Below, piece after piece: positions 32,785-40,455 of a DNA stretch of 64,000 bases. The stretch is from Synechococcus sp. RCC307 (GTDB taxonomy: Bacteria > Cyanobacteriota > Cyanobacteriia > PCC-6307 > Cyanobiaceae): positions 429,105 through 493,104 of the forward strand of contig CT978603.1 of NCBI GenBank assembly GCA_000063525.1. The letters are read 5' to 3'. The notes under the pieces were generated by a model. It did no database searches, had not been told where the DNA came from, and saw only the letters and a program-made list of their open reading frames with translations. Positions within the stretch are counted from its first letter, which is position 1; the number at the start of each line of letters is the position of its first letter. A program made the position numbers and the translations under genes.

Positions 32785-33276
32785 ATGCTCAGCGGCAGCA
32801 TGTTCAAGCTGGTTTCGGTGGCAGCGCCTGGCCTGGTAGCCATTGTCTTGGGGCTCGGCGGCTGTGCGTCGTTTGATCAGAACAAACCAGCGGCCCAGAG
32901 CGACGCCGCATCAGCAACCAAGGAGTTGCAAATCAAGCCAATCCTGCAAACCACCACTGGGTTGAGCGGCAAAACATTCACCTATCCAGAAGGAGAGGCG
33001 GAATTGCGCCTTTTGCGTGTGGAATTCCCTGTTGGCGGAAGTGTTCCCCTGCACACCCATCCTGCGCCGTTGATCGCCTACGTCTCACAAGGTCAGATCC
33101 GCCATACAAGGGGTGATCAGGTCAACACGTTTGGACCTGGCCAGGCATTTGTGGAAAGCGATCAGGGTGGCCCCCACACCGTTGAAAACATTGGTGAGGA
33201 GCCAGCTGTGGTGTTTGTGGCGGTGGCCTCAAAACAAGGCCTGCCCACCACCAACTTCATGACTTCAGCGCCATGA
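32785..33276 (+). CDS. Cupin-domain lipoprotein
   Basis: A 163-residue protein with a lipoprotein signal (VAIVLGLGGC) and one cupin barrel. Metal-ligand candidates are VPLHTHPAPLIAYVSQGQ (HxH with downstream residues) and GGPHTVENIGEEPAVVFVAV. Cupins of this kind are sensors or small dioxygenase-like proteins; no substrate can be assigned. Its stop overlaps the next start (ATGA). Confidence 0.75.
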   Translation: MLSGSMFKLVSVAAPGLVAIVLGLGGCASFDQNKPAAQSDAASATKELQIKPILQTTTGLSGKTFTYPEGEAELRLLRVEFPVGGSVPLHTHPAPLIAYVSQGQIRHTRGDQVNTFGPGQAFVESDQGGPHTVENIGEEPAVVFVAVASKQGLPTTNFMTSAP

Positions 33277-33431
33277 CTCGGCGGACTCCCTACGGGGCGT
33301 TTTCCGTTTTGGCCTTGGTGATCTTCGCGATTGCCGCCGTGATCATGGCCACAACGACAGGTCGCTGGGAGCAAGAAGCCCTGGAGAAGCAGCCTGATTT
33401 TCAAGATCAGCCAACCCTGCCAGCGAACTAA
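33273..33431 (+). CDS. Single-helix membrane microprotein (52 aa)
   Basis: ATG 33273 overlaps the cupin stop by four bases, so the two are translationally coupled. One membrane helix (FSVLALVIFAIAAVIMA) is followed by an acidic, Gln-rich tail (RWEQEALEKQPDFQDQ). Not recognised; it probably works beside the cupin lipoprotein. Confidence 0.6.
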   Translation: MTRRTPYGAFSVLALVIFAIAAVIMATTTGRWEQEALEKQPDFQDQPTLPAN

Positions 33432-33466
33432 AGCACTCGCTTAAACAGCAAAGATTGGGCGTCGTT

Positions 33467-33556
33467 TTAAAGGATGTGGTGTTGCGCGTAGATCAACATC
33501 AACAGCCAACCGGCTGCTGCTGTGGCGGCGCAGGCGATCGCGGGAAAGGTTGCCAT
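33467..33556 (-). CDS. Single-helix membrane microprotein (29 aa)
   Basis: A 29-codon frame, MATFPAIACA, then the hydrophobic stretch TAAAGWLLMLIYA and QHHIL. A perfect GGAGG lies 6 nt before the ATG, the best ribosome-binding site in this part of the window. Size and topology resemble minor photosynthetic subunits, but I cannot assign it. Confidence 0.55.
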   Translation of the reverse strand: MATFPAIACAATAAAGWLLMLIYAQHHIL

Positions 33557-33818
33557 GGCTGCCTCCGGCTGGGATGGGGGAATCAACCTATGCGAAGGAA
33601 AAGCCAGCGTCTATCGGTATTAATGCTTGATGGTTGGTATTGGTTGCTACCAAAATTGCTAATGGGGAGGTCTGGCGCCGCGGGCTTCTCAGTCCCTTTT
33701 AAGGCTTCTCAGTCGCTCTTCAGCCAACAGACACAGCCGGAAAGACTTGCGCTGGCTTGAGTCATGGCCTGGTGGGCTGTTGCCGGCAAGGTCGATCAAT
33801 CCGTGGATCACTGCATCA

Positions 33819-33989
33819 ATGGCCAAGGTCATTCCGTTGTTTCCTGGCAGACCTCCAGGTGGGCTGGATCGCTCTGAGCGGCTTGACGATCTTCGCTGCC
33901 GCTTGGCTGATCAAGAGGCAGCCATCAAAGCCCTCAACGATCAGCTGCATGAGTTGGTGTTTTGCCTGTTAACCCGTGAGCCTGCTTAA
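33819..33989 (+). CDS. Small coiled-coil hypothetical protein (56 aa)
   Basis: MAKVIPLFPGRPPGG followed by a helix with heptad-like spacing (LDDLRCRLADQEAAIKALNDQLHELVFCLL). The pattern of a short basic/proline N-terminus and a leucine-rich helix suggests a dimerising protein. Longer in-frame starts exist (33747). Confidence 0.6.
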   Translation: MAKVIPLFPGRPPGGLDRSERLDDLRCRLADQEAAIKALNDQLHELVFCLLTREPA

Positions 33990-34092
33990 GCGCTTCATCG
34001 TGAGCAACGCGCACACCAAATACGGCGCCTTTTTTCTCTACGTGTCGTTGTTTGCGGCGGCGCGTTGTCATTTCGCCAGCGCCCGGCTCTGA
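33976..34092 (+). CDS. Possible small basic/hydrophobic ORF (38 aa)
   Basis: From GTG 33976, overlapping the end of the preceding gene by 14 nt: MSLLKRFIVSNAHTKYG then a hydrophobic stretch FFLYVSLFAAARC. No strong ribosome-binding site. May be chance. Confidence 0.3.
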   Translation: MSLLKRFIVSNAHTKYGAFFLYVSLFAAARCHFASARL

Positions 34093-34097
34093 GTGGT

Positions 34098-34349
34098 TCA
34101 GATCATCCAGAGGGCCCGCTCAACCATCACGCACCAGCTCACCACGGCGGCGCCGAGGCCAGCAATGGCCTGGCTGGGGTCGTTGGCAAATGTCTGCTCG
34201 CAATCGTCGATGGCTTCAACACCCATGGAGCTCGCGCTGAAAAAAAGTGTTTGCCGGATGTCGGAAGGTTGGCGCTCCATGGGCACCTCGGAATGAACCA
34301 GTGATTTCAGGTTGAATCGCGTGCTGGCTGTTGCAAGCGACTGATCCAT
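34098..34349 (-). CDS. Hypothetical protein (83 aa)
   Basis: ATG 34349. Soluble N-terminal part (SLATASTRFNLKSLVHSEVP), a middle with DDCEQTFANDPSQAI, and a hydrophobic C-terminal segment AIAGLGAAVVSWCVMVERALW that could be a tail anchor. Not recognised. Confidence 0.5.
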   Translation of the reverse strand: MDQSLATASTRFNLKSLVHSEVPMERQPSDIRQTLFFSASSMGVEAIDDCEQTFANDPSQAIAGLGAAVVSWCVMVERALWMI

Positions 34350-34367
34350 TCCGTTACAGCGCTTTCA

Positions 34368-34730
34368 TTAGTCGTAGAAACCCTCAAACGAACTGGGTCC
34401 CAGTGGTTTGAAGGGCCCAAATACGCCATAGGCCTGCTCGGGAATCAGTGCTTGGCAGCCCACATCGCGAATCATTTCGTTGGCCCTGTTTTGAATCGCC
34501 TCAACGCCTTGGTTGGCTTTCACCGCCTCGATGCGCTCCACCGTGAGGCCAATGGCCAGTGCATCCGGTTTGCCCTGATCCCAGGCTTGGTTGTAGGAGG
34601 CATCGGTGTGGACGCCGATGCAGATGGCCGTGGCCACGCGCTCTGCGGTGCGATCAAAATCCGAGAGTCCAGCGAGGCCAGCTGCAGGCAGCAGCGCCAA
34701 GCTCAGTCCAACAGCGGCTGATCGCAGCAT
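34368..34730 (-). CDS. Exported hypothetical protein
   Basis: A 120-residue protein with signal peptide MLRSAAVGLSLALLPAAGLAG. The mature part is helical (FDRTAERVATAICIGVHTD, LTVERIEAVKANQGVEAIQNRANEMIRDVGC) with two cysteines and an aromatic end. ATG 34739 is three codons longer. Not recognised. Confidence 0.65.
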   Translation of the reverse strand: MLRSAAVGLSLALLPAAGLAGLSDFDRTAERVATAICIGVHTDASYNQAWDQGKPDALAIGLTVERIEAVKANQGVEAIQNRANEMIRDVGCQALIPEQAYGVFGPFKPLGPSSFEGFYD

Positions 34731-34866
34731 GGCCAGCAAGGGATGGATCTCTCTTGTCTAAGAGCTCTGGCTGATCACATTCAAGGGCGACTGGATGCGA
34801 CCGAACCGTGGAAGCCGAACGTGGCTGGCCGGTCACGCCGGATCGGGGACCAGCAACCATTGAGCC

Positions 34867-35136
34867 ATGAACAACCCCCAAGCCATCCCCACCTCCATCT
34901 GCGCTGCTGGCGCCCTACTGCGCGAGGTGATCCAAAACCAGCTCCATGAGCTCGAGCCGTTGCAGCGCAGCAAGTTGCAATTGGCGTTGCGGCCTGACTG
35001 CATGTCGGAAGCCATGAAGGAATCACTGGCTCTCGCAGTCCGCGAGATTCATGGATTCACACAGCACACCACAGCCAACTTGTTTGAAGCGGTGCTCGAT
35101 TGCGGCGAGGAGCAGGAGCCAACCCCTGGCAGTTGA
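34867..35136 (+). CDS. Small helical protein, member 1 of a tandem paralog family
   Basis: An 89-residue helical protein. ALLREVIQNQLHELEPLQRSK, ALRPDCMSEAMKESLALAVREIH and LFEAVLDCGEE align with the proteins at 35681 and 35963, giving a shared order: ALL-x4-cL-x2-L, AL-x-P-x-[FM]S-x-ET, A-[IV]-x-E-[IL] and a terminal LDxG. It is the most diverged member. Function unknown. Confidence 0.68.
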   Translation: MNNPQAIPTSICAAGALLREVIQNQLHELEPLQRSKLQLALRPDCMSEAMKESLALAVREIHGFTQHTTANLFEAVLDCGEEQEPTPGS

Positions 35137-35194
35137 ATTGGCTACATCAAGGCGTTGAAGGGCTCCTTTCAATGGCATCAATTGCCATGGGGCG

Positions 35195-35542
35195 ATGCCG
35201 GAGTCAGGTCCTGATCCCTATGTGCAATTTCTCGAGAACTGGATTCCTGGCATTGGCGAGTGCACAGAGCTGCACGACAAACTCCACGAACACTTTGAAC
35301 TTGATTTCAGTGTCAACAGCGAAGCCCGGTTGCTGGGGTTTCAGCTGGGCCATCACCCCGCCGGCAATTTTCTGCACGTGATGATTTTTGCTGTGATCAG
35401 CACCCTTCTGTACCCCAGTCCTTATCGCAATGACTGGTCAGGTCTGAGGGACTTTTTTCGTTCCTATGTGTTGGGCAAAAATTTTCAGCTCATTTCCTAT
35501 TGGTTCATCCCGAGGGGGATCCTGGCTTGGCGGAGCTTATGA
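35195..35542 (+). CDS. Hypothetical protein between paralog copies (115 aa)
   Basis: ATG 35195. Aromatic-rich, with one hydrophobic segment (FLHVMIFAVISTLLYP) and an end of FQLISYWFIPRGILAW. Could be a membrane-associated protein. It sits between members 1 and 2 of the small helical family. Not recognised. Confidence 0.55.
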   Translation: MPESGPDPYVQFLENWIPGIGECTELHDKLHEHFELDFSVNSEARLLGFQLGHHPAGNFLHVMIFAVISTLLYPSPYRNDWSGLRDFFRSYVLGKNFQLISYWFIPRGILAWRSL

Positions 35543-35680
35543 GCTGCTCTGTTGGCCGGTGGGTCTCCAGCTGGTGGCGACGATCCTTGGGCTGGGGTTA
35601 GACCCGAACCACAGCTGCAGACGAGAGAACCGAACCGCCCGGCCGGTCCAGTTGCAACCTCAGCGCATCACGGTGGATTG

Positions 35681-35932
35681 ATGGACGATCAAATTGCCCC
35701 TTCGGCGCCGATCACCCTGGCTGCCGCCCTGCTGAGTGATTCGCTTGAGAGTTGCTTGAAGCATTTGGACCCTACCCAGCAGTTCAAGGCTTCGATGGCC
35801 TTGGATCCGGACTTCATCAGTCCTGAAACCAGAGAGCGTGTGGGCGCTGCAATTCAAGAGCTCTATGACCTGGCGGAAGGCAGTGCGGCAATCCTGATCG
35901 ATGAATTGCTGGACGGCCCCACCACCCCTTGA
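35681..35932 (+). CDS. Small helical protein, member 2 of a tandem paralog family
   Basis: An 83-residue protein from ATG 35681 (longer in-frame starts are not supported by the paralogs). ALLSDSLESCLKHLDPTQQFKASMALDPDFISPETRERVGAAIQELYDLAEGSAAILIDELLDG aligns closely with the next protein. The FKASMAL block is identical in members 2 and 3. Confidence 0.72.
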   Translation: MDDQIAPSAPITLAAALLSDSLESCLKHLDPTQQFKASMALDPDFISPETRERVGAAIQELYDLAEGSAAILIDELLDGPTTP

Positions 35933-35962
35933 CGGTGGTACAGAAGTACGCATCATGCGGAG

Positions 35963-36223
35963 ATGAACAACGTTTCTCCCTCGGCTGCGGAGGCCATTGC
36001 TGGTGCCCTGTTCGCCAAATCCATTGACGATTGCCTCGAGGGCTTGAACGATGCCGAGCGCTTCAAGGCATCGATGGCTTTGAAGCAGGTCTATATGTCT
36101 GAGCAGACCCGCTCACGCCTCAACCAAGCCGTGCAAGAAGTCAACGAGCTGGCGCTCAGCCGCGCGGCGGTGTTCATCGATGGCTTGTTGGATGGCGACA
36201 AGGAAGAGATCACACCGCTGTAG
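35963..36223 (+). CDS. Small helical protein, member 3 of a tandem paralog family
   Basis: An 86-residue protein, 30 nt after member 2. ALFAKSIDDCLEGLNDAERFKASMALKQVYMSEQTRSRLNQAVQEVNELALSRAAVFIDGLLDG. Amphipathic helices throughout, acidic tail. The tight tandem spacing indicates local duplication and co-expression with member 2. Confidence 0.72.
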   Translation: MNNVSPSAAEAIAGALFAKSIDDCLEGLNDAERFKASMALKQVYMSEQTRSRLNQAVQEVNELALSRAAVFIDGLLDGDKEEITPL

Positions 36224-36324
36224 CGATCTGAGCGAGTCAAATTCAGTCATCCGTCCTCCAGATCCATTCAGAACTGGGTCATGGGCTGGTGGGAGCGTCG
36301 GATGTCTTGATTGGGGATCTCGCC

Positions 36325-36747
36325 ATGAAAACGGCTTCATCGATTGGCATTGGTTGTTTGGCTGTTGCAGCGGCTTTTTTCAGCCTTGAGCTGTTGACTG
36401 CCACCGCATCCGCCTCTCCAACGGCTGGCCCCATGCGCATCGCCACAACGCCGCTGTTGCTGTGGAGGCGCCAAGAGCAATTGAGTGATCAGCAGCGCGA
36501 GGCCCTGTTTCAAGCCCAAAGGCGCTGGAAGCAAACCAGCTACTCCAGCCGTGCTGCGTTGATGCAGCAGGAGAAGCAATGCGTGGACCGCGCCACAAGC
36601 AAACTGGCCTTCAAGCGTTGCCTCAAACAAACCCGTCAGTCCCGCTCGGCCTTGCGCGAGCAGTACTACGCCTACATCAATCCGATCAGGCAAGAATTGG
36701 GCTTGGCTCCTTTGGAGTGGGTTGAGCGCCGCTCACCCAGGCGCTGA
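36325..36747 (+). CDS. Exported helical protein (Spy/CpxP-like in outline)
   Basis: A 140-residue protein with signal peptide (MKTASSIGIGCLAVAAAFFSLELL, cleavage near ASA). The mature part is a charged helical body: LSDQQREALFQAQRRWKQTSYSSRAALMQQEKQCVDRATSKLAFKRCLKQ. It resembles periplasmic helical chaperones in size and composition, but the LTxxQ motifs are not clear, so that is only a comparison. Confidence 0.62.
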   Translation: MKTASSIGIGCLAVAAAFFSLELLTATASASPTAGPMRIATTPLLLWRRQEQLSDQQREALFQAQRRWKQTSYSSRAALMQQEKQCVDRATSKLAFKRCLKQTRQSRSALREQYYAYINPIRQELGLAPLEWVERRSPRR

Positions 36748-36767
36748 TCCAGTGGGACACTCGGTGG

Positions 36768-37034
36768 ATGACCAAGTTGGCCCAGCATTGGACAAGCGTT
36801 GAAGAGCAACTTGGCTTTCGACACTTTCGTGTTGTCGGACAAGGGGGGCGCTCAGCAGAGCGTTGGGTTGAGTTGGTGGCCGTGTTGGATGCCACCCAAC
36901 GACTCCGGCTGCCGCTGCGCGATCTGCGTGATCCAGCTCTGTGGATGAGTGGACTTCAGCCTGTCGTCGAGGACATGCCGAGTGATCCAGCCCTAGAAGC
37001 CCAGGGCTCTGAGCAAGAGCCCTTGCCCAAGTAG
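36768..37034 (+). CDS. TIGR02450-like Trp-rich family protein
   Basis: An 88-residue protein. HFRVVGQGG, WVELVAVLDATQRLRLPLRDLRDPALWMSGLQP matches the conserved W-x-L-E-A-V-L and RDLxD-x2-W pattern of the small cyanobacterial TIGR02450 family as I recall it. Function unknown. The end overlaps the convergent degenerate Hli gene by 42 nt. Confidence 0.65.
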   Translation: MTKLAQHWTSVEEQLGFRHFRVVGQGGRSAERWVELVAVLDATQRLRLPLRDLRDPALWMSGLQPVVEDMPSDPALEAQGSEQEPLPK

Positions 37035-37145
37035 GTCATCGGTGGCGAGTTGCTTGGCCACGAGTCCCAGGGTGGTGAGCCGGCGTTGTGCGTTGTGGTG
37101 CTGGTTGCCGTTGCTGGTTGCTGAGGGATCGATTGCTTTGGTCAT
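36993..37145 (-). CDS. Degenerate Hli-like microprotein (50 aa)
   Basis: From ATG 37145, 5 nt after GGAGG. The C-terminal part QRRLTTLGLVAKQLATDDLLGQGLLLRALGF aligns position by position with [29 protein letters not shown] of the neighbouring Hli protein. The chlorophyll-binding E-x2-NGR motif is destroyed (HHNAQRR), so pigment binding is unlikely. It looks like a diverged duplicate. Confidence 0.65.
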   Translation of the reverse strand: MTKAIDPSATSNGNQHHNAQRRLTTLGLVAKQLATDDLLGQGLLLRALGF

Positions 37146-37188
37146 GGCGTCCTCCATCAACAGATTGCGTGGTTGTGTGGCGTGGCCC

Positions 37189-37422
37189 TTAGAGGCCAAT
37201 GGTGTGCAGTAGGCCTTCGCCGGTGAGGAGTTCTGTGGCGAGTGCGGCAACAAAGCCAACCATGGCGAGGCGGCCGTTCAGCTTTTCAGCGCGCTCATGA
37301 AATCCCCAGCCTGCATCGGCTGCGGCGTATTCCATCTTTGGCTCACGGGCATAAACATTGCCGTGGCCCTCGCCATCGGTGGTGATCAGTCCGGTTGGAG
37401 TGGGAAGCGTTGATGTGGTCAT
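37189..37422 (-). CDS. hli: High light-inducible protein (Hli/Scp, CAB-like)
   Basis: A 77-residue one-helix LHC-like protein that binds chlorophyll and carotenoid and protects photosystem assembly under excess light. The ExxNGRxAMVGF chlorophyll-binding motif is intact ([30 protein letters not shown]), and a 40-residue N-terminal extension precedes it. GGAG lies before ATG 37422. The degenerate copy is 44 nt downstream. Confidence 0.93.
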   Translation of the reverse strand: MTTSTLPTPTGLITTDGEGHGNVYAREPKMEYAAADAGWGFHERAEKLNGRLAMVGFVAALATELLTGEGLLHTIGL

Positions 37423-37505
37423 TGGCTTCTCCAGAAACGACTTGATCGGTCTAGAGCTGCTTGGCGCGCTAATGAAGATGGGCAAGCCGAACAGGCAGGT
37501 TCGGT

Positions 37506-37724
37506 TTAGTGACCCAACAATTCAGCCCACTGAACTTGGTCTTCATCGCTGGCTGGCAGTTCAAAAAACCATTCCCCAGCTGGGATGGTTTGGTTGTTGC
37601 CTGCGCGGTAGCCAACCGCTGAGCCATCGGCATTGGTGGCCGTGATCAGAAACGGCTGAGGCGGTTGCCCCTTGCCGTACACCCAGCCGCAATGCGGCAG
37701 TCGATCGCTGTTGCGCTCAGTCAT
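37506..37724 (-). CDS. Hypothetical protein (72 aa)
   Basis: ATG 37724: [19 protein letters not shown], then a beta-rich body ([36 protein letters not shown]). Glycine-rich turns suggest a small sandwich domain. Not recognised. Confidence 0.55.
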   Translation of the reverse strand: MTERNSDRLPHCGWVYGKGQPPQPFLITATNADGSAVGYRAGNNQTIPAGEWFFELPASDEDQVQWAELLGH

Positions 37725-37761
37725 TGATCAATGCTGGCCGAAGCCAGCTGTGGCGGCGTGT

Positions 37762-38037
37762 ATGGATGGCGACGTGCCCTTGGTGTTGGCTGCGCGGATC
37801 GACCGGTTGCTGTCATCACCACGCCAGTTATCGCCCATGCTTGTTGCGGCCACACCAAGCCTGCCGATGAGCACCATGCGTTGCGACTACTGCGGTCAGG
37901 ACGGCTCTGTTCACTACAGGATCAGAACAGCGGTCTCAGCGACGTGGCGCTTTGCCTGCCCGGAGTGTTGGAAGGTGCAATCCCAACAACCTCAGCAATA
38001 TGGAGGTACGAGAAAGGCCAATCGACGGCAGCGCTGA
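37762..38037 (+). CDS. Small zinc-ribbon protein
   Basis: The certain part is the C-terminal 55 residues: MRCDYCGQDGSVHYRIRTAVSATWRFACPECWKVQ, two CxxC pairs about 22 residues apart, a typical zinc ribbon, followed by a basic tail. Starts at 37762, 37867 or 37876 are possible; only the later ones have purely domain-like sequence. Confidence 0.6.
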   Translation: MDGDVPLVLAARIDRLLSSPRQLSPMLVAATPSLPMSTMRCDYCGQDGSVHYRIRTAVSATWRFACPECWKVQSQQPQQYGGTRKANRRQR

Positions 38038-38144
38038 GGCCACTGGCTGGGCGGCCTTAGCAAGGTCTCAGACGATCATCACCAGAACAGCGCAGAAAGC
38101 CTGCTGGCTTTTCGGCGAGTCTTCCCGCAGTGGTGAGGGCAGGC

Positions 38145-38285
38145 ATGTTTCGACGACCTCAGTTCGCTGATGCGCTGAGTTGGTTGCTGTTTTTGAGCGT
38201 TGGTGTGTTGACCGCTGAAGCTGAACCACATCCTGGGACCTTTGTGTTCGATGAGGCACACCCACCTCAACAGCAGTTGTGGTGA
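38145..38285 (+). CDS. Small possible exported protein (46 aa)
   Basis: ATG 38145: MFRRPQFADALSWLLFLSVGVLTAEAE looks like a signal peptide or anchor, then a short tail with HPGTFVFDEAHPPQQQLW. Immediately upstream of a convergent gene. Weakly supported. Confidence 0.4.
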   Translation: MFRRPQFADALSWLLFLSVGVLTAEAEPHPGTFVFDEAHPPQQQLW

Positions 38286-38289
38286 ATGG

Positions 38290-39174
38290 TTAGTTGCTGC
38301 TTGCGGCCTGGTCGTAGGCCGGAAAGCCAACCAGGTCTTTGAGCTCGGAAAAACTCAGGAGCTGTTGCGGTGCTGTTCCTGATTGCAATGCCGAGAGAGC
38401 TGTTTTCATGGCGAATGCGGCCGCGGATATGAGCGTTAGGGGGTAGGCCGCTAAACGAAAGCCCATGGCCGCCAAGGCATCGGGCGGCAGCCAGGGTGTG
38501 AGCCCCCCTTCCAGCATGTTGGCCATGCGCCAGCCCGGAACCTGCCGGCAGAAGCGATCCATTTCCTGCTCGCTGCGTGGTGCTTCGAGAAACACCACAT
38601 CAGCGCCCAAATCGGCAAAGGCATTGAGGCGCCAGAGCGCTTCCTCGAGTGCTTGAGCTTCGCCATGGCTTGCGGCCAGAGCGGAACGTGCATCTGTGCG
38701 GGCAATGATCACAAGATCAGCGCCCTGCTCTCTGGCCTGAACGGCTGCGCGGATCCTCTCGAGCGCTTGCTCTCGCTCCACCACCGCTTTCACCCCCGTG
38801 TGGCCGCAGCGCTTGGGGGAGCTTTGATCTTCCAGCATGATCCCGGCGAATCCAGCTCGGGCAAATTGATGCATGGTTCGGTGCACATTGGCGGCATTGC
38901 CATGGCCGTTATCGCCATCACCAATGACGGGCAGATTGACGGCATCACAAATCGATCGGCCTTGGTCGAGCATTTCGCTCACCGTCAGTAAGCCCGTATC
39001 GGGCAAGCCCGCCCGCGCTGCTGCCACGGAAAAGCCACTCATGAAGGTGAGCGGAAATCCGGCCTGTTCAATCAGTCGCGCTGACAGTGCATCGAAGCAA
39101 CAGGGCATCACATGGCAGGTGTCCTGCGCCAACAACCCCCTGAGATGTTCAGCGTCACGCCTTTGGGTTGCCAT
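38290..39174 (-). CDS. Isocitrate lyase / PEP mutase family enzyme
   Basis: A 294-residue TIM-barrel protein. MPCCFDALSARLIEQAGFPLTFMSGFSVAA, PVIGDGDNGHGNAANVHRTM, IMLEDQSSPKRCGHTG (the family's KxCGH catalytic loop, here KRCGH) and IIARTDARSA place it in the family of carboxyphosphonoenolpyruvate mutase, methylisocitrate lyase and oxaloacetate decarboxylase. The exact reaction is not determined by these motifs. Confidence 0.88.
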   Translation of the reverse strand: MATQRRDAEHLRGLLAQDTCHVMPCCFDALSARLIEQAGFPLTFMSGFSVAAARAGLPDTGLLTVSEMLDQGRSICDAVNLPVIGDGDNGHGNAANVHRTMHQFARAGFAGIMLEDQSSPKRCGHTGVKAVVEREQALERIRAAVQAREQGADLVIIARTDARSALAASHGEAQALEEALWRLNAFADLGADVVFLEAPRSEQEMDRFCRQVPGWRMANMLEGGLTPWLPPDALAAMGFRLAAYPLTLISAAAFAMKTALSALQSGTAPQQLLSFSELKDLVGFPAYDQAASSN

Positions 39175-39393
39175 GGTTGTTGAAACGATGCTTTCAGGCT
39201 GCCAATCTCCGCTCTTGTCTCGTCTGCGTGTGAAGAGATAGATGCACTTGCGTAGGCAAAGCCTCAGGAAGATCCCACGCTGACTTCACCCCACCGAGCC
39301 AGCAGAGCTGGAAGGATCAACGGGAGATGTAGCCCTTAACCCACCCCGCCTGGAGCAAGCCTGATGCCTGCGACAACCCCATGGACCAGGTCC

Positions 39394-39561
39394 ATGCCTG
39401 GAGACGACTCCACTCCTTCCTCTAACCGTTCAGAACTTGCTTGGTTGAAGCAAGCCACGACGCGCTCGGCCCTGAAGCGACTGGGCATCCGTTCCAGCGT
39501 GCTCGCCGGACAGCTGGCTTCTGTGGTGTTGTTCGCAGTCTTTTGGCGTCACGGGGCTTAG
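39394..39561 (+). CDS. Small tail-anchored hypothetical protein
   Basis: About 55 residues from ATG 39394 (MPGDDSTPSSNRSELAWLK); ATG 39364 adds ten residues. A basic helix (QATTRSALKRLGIRSS) precedes a C-terminal hydrophobic segment VLAGQLASVVLFAVFW. Not recognised. Confidence 0.5.
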   Translation: MPGDDSTPSSNRSELAWLKQATTRSALKRLGIRSSVLAGQLASVVLFAVFWRHGA

Positions 39562-39564
39562 CCC

Positions 39565-39645
39565 TCATCCCTCATTGGCAACCGCTGTTGCATTGAGGGC
39601 GTAGATCAGAACAATTAGGGCTAGAGCGGAAACAGCAGACGACAT
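39565..39645 (-). CDS. Possible single-helix microprotein (26 aa)
   Basis: ATG 39645: MSSAVSALALIVLIYALNATAVANEG, essentially one hydrophobic helix. No strong ribosome-binding site was found. Weakly supported. Confidence 0.3.
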   Translation of the reverse strand: MSSAVSALALIVLIYALNATAVANEG

Positions 39646-39775
39646 GGCTGGCAGGGCTGGATCTTCTGTCTATTGCCTTTGGCAGGCCCATTCCATAAAA
39701 GAAACCTGCGGTCTTGGCTGAGCCGAGATGGCGTCCACCAAGGTTTCAGCTGGGTGGACCCTCTTGGTGATGGCG

Positions 39776-40195
39776 ATGAGGAAACCTCGGCACCCACCTC
39801 GAGGCCCAAGGATTGGCAGAGCCCATGCTCTCTTGGCCTTGTTGCTGTCCGGGCTGCCGGCTGTGGCTGCTCCCACGGTGATGATTGAGCGCTGTCATGA
39901 CGGCGATACCTGCCGCACCACCAGCGGTGAAGCCATCCGCCTGGCCTGCATTGATGCACCCGAGCTGACAGGTCCCCCCAACGCTCAACGACTGGCGCAG
40001 GCCTCACGTGACTACTTGCGGGAGTTGGTGGTGGGGAAAGAGGTGTTGATCCGCCGCATCGGCAAGGACCGCTATGGCCGCGCTGTCGCTGAGATTTATC
40101 TGTGGCCGCTCAATATTGGTGAGGAGATGGTGGCCAGTGGCCATGCCCGCATCCTTGATCGCTACGCCAGCCAGTGCCCATGGGCCTTGCTGTGA
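39776..40195 (+). CDS. Thermonuclease-family (SNase-like) exported nuclease
   Basis: About 139 residues: a signal-like N-terminus (ALLALLLSGLPAVAA), then VMIERCHDGDTCRTTSGEAIRLACIDAPEL and GKEVLIRRIGKDRYGRAVAEIYL, the SNase active-site pattern (D-G-D, R-x-x-x-I-D-x-P-E, K-D-R-Y-G-R). The C-terminus is abbreviated after ARILDRYASQC. Alternative starts are 39728 and 39770. Confidence 0.8.
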   Translation: MRKPRHPPRGPRIGRAHALLALLLSGLPAVAAPTVMIERCHDGDTCRTTSGEAIRLACIDAPELTGPPNAQRLAQASRDYLRELVVGKEVLIRRIGKDRYGRAVAEIYLWPLNIGEEMVASGHARILDRYASQCPWALL

Positions 40196-40286
40196 GGGGC
40201 GGGCAACCGGCCTTCCAGGGTCGGGTGCCTCCCTTGAGGCCGCTGCGCATCAGTAGTAGAGCTTGATCAGCTGAAAAGAAGAAAAC

Positions 40287-40370
40287 ATGTCCACCCTGAT
40301 TTCAGTCGTTGCCTTGGTTGCTGTTATTTATTGGCTCAACAATCACCGTAAGGAGTTGCGCATTCATTGA
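40287..40370 (+). CDS. Single-helix membrane microprotein (27 aa)
   Basis: MSTLISVVALVAVIYWLNN followed by a basic tail HRKELRIH. A purine-rich GAAAAGAAG precedes the ATG by 5 nt. Size and topology resemble small photosynthetic or transporter subunits. Not recognised. Confidence 0.45.
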   Translation: MSTLISVVALVAVIYWLNNHRKELRIH

Positions 40371-40404
40371 TTTTGTGCTGGGTGAATTAGAGCACTCTCC
40401 GCCC

Positions 40405-40432
40405 TTGGCAGGAACCGGCGACGCGTTATAAA
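40405..40432 (+). promoter_or_regulatory. Promoter candidate for cyAbrB
   Basis: TTGGCA (40405-40410) and TATAAA (40427-40432) are spaced by 16 nt, a good match to a housekeeping sigma promoter, ending 23 nt before the start codon. Confidence 0.6.
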
Positions 40433-40455
40433 CAACTCATTCCACTCCATTAGCC

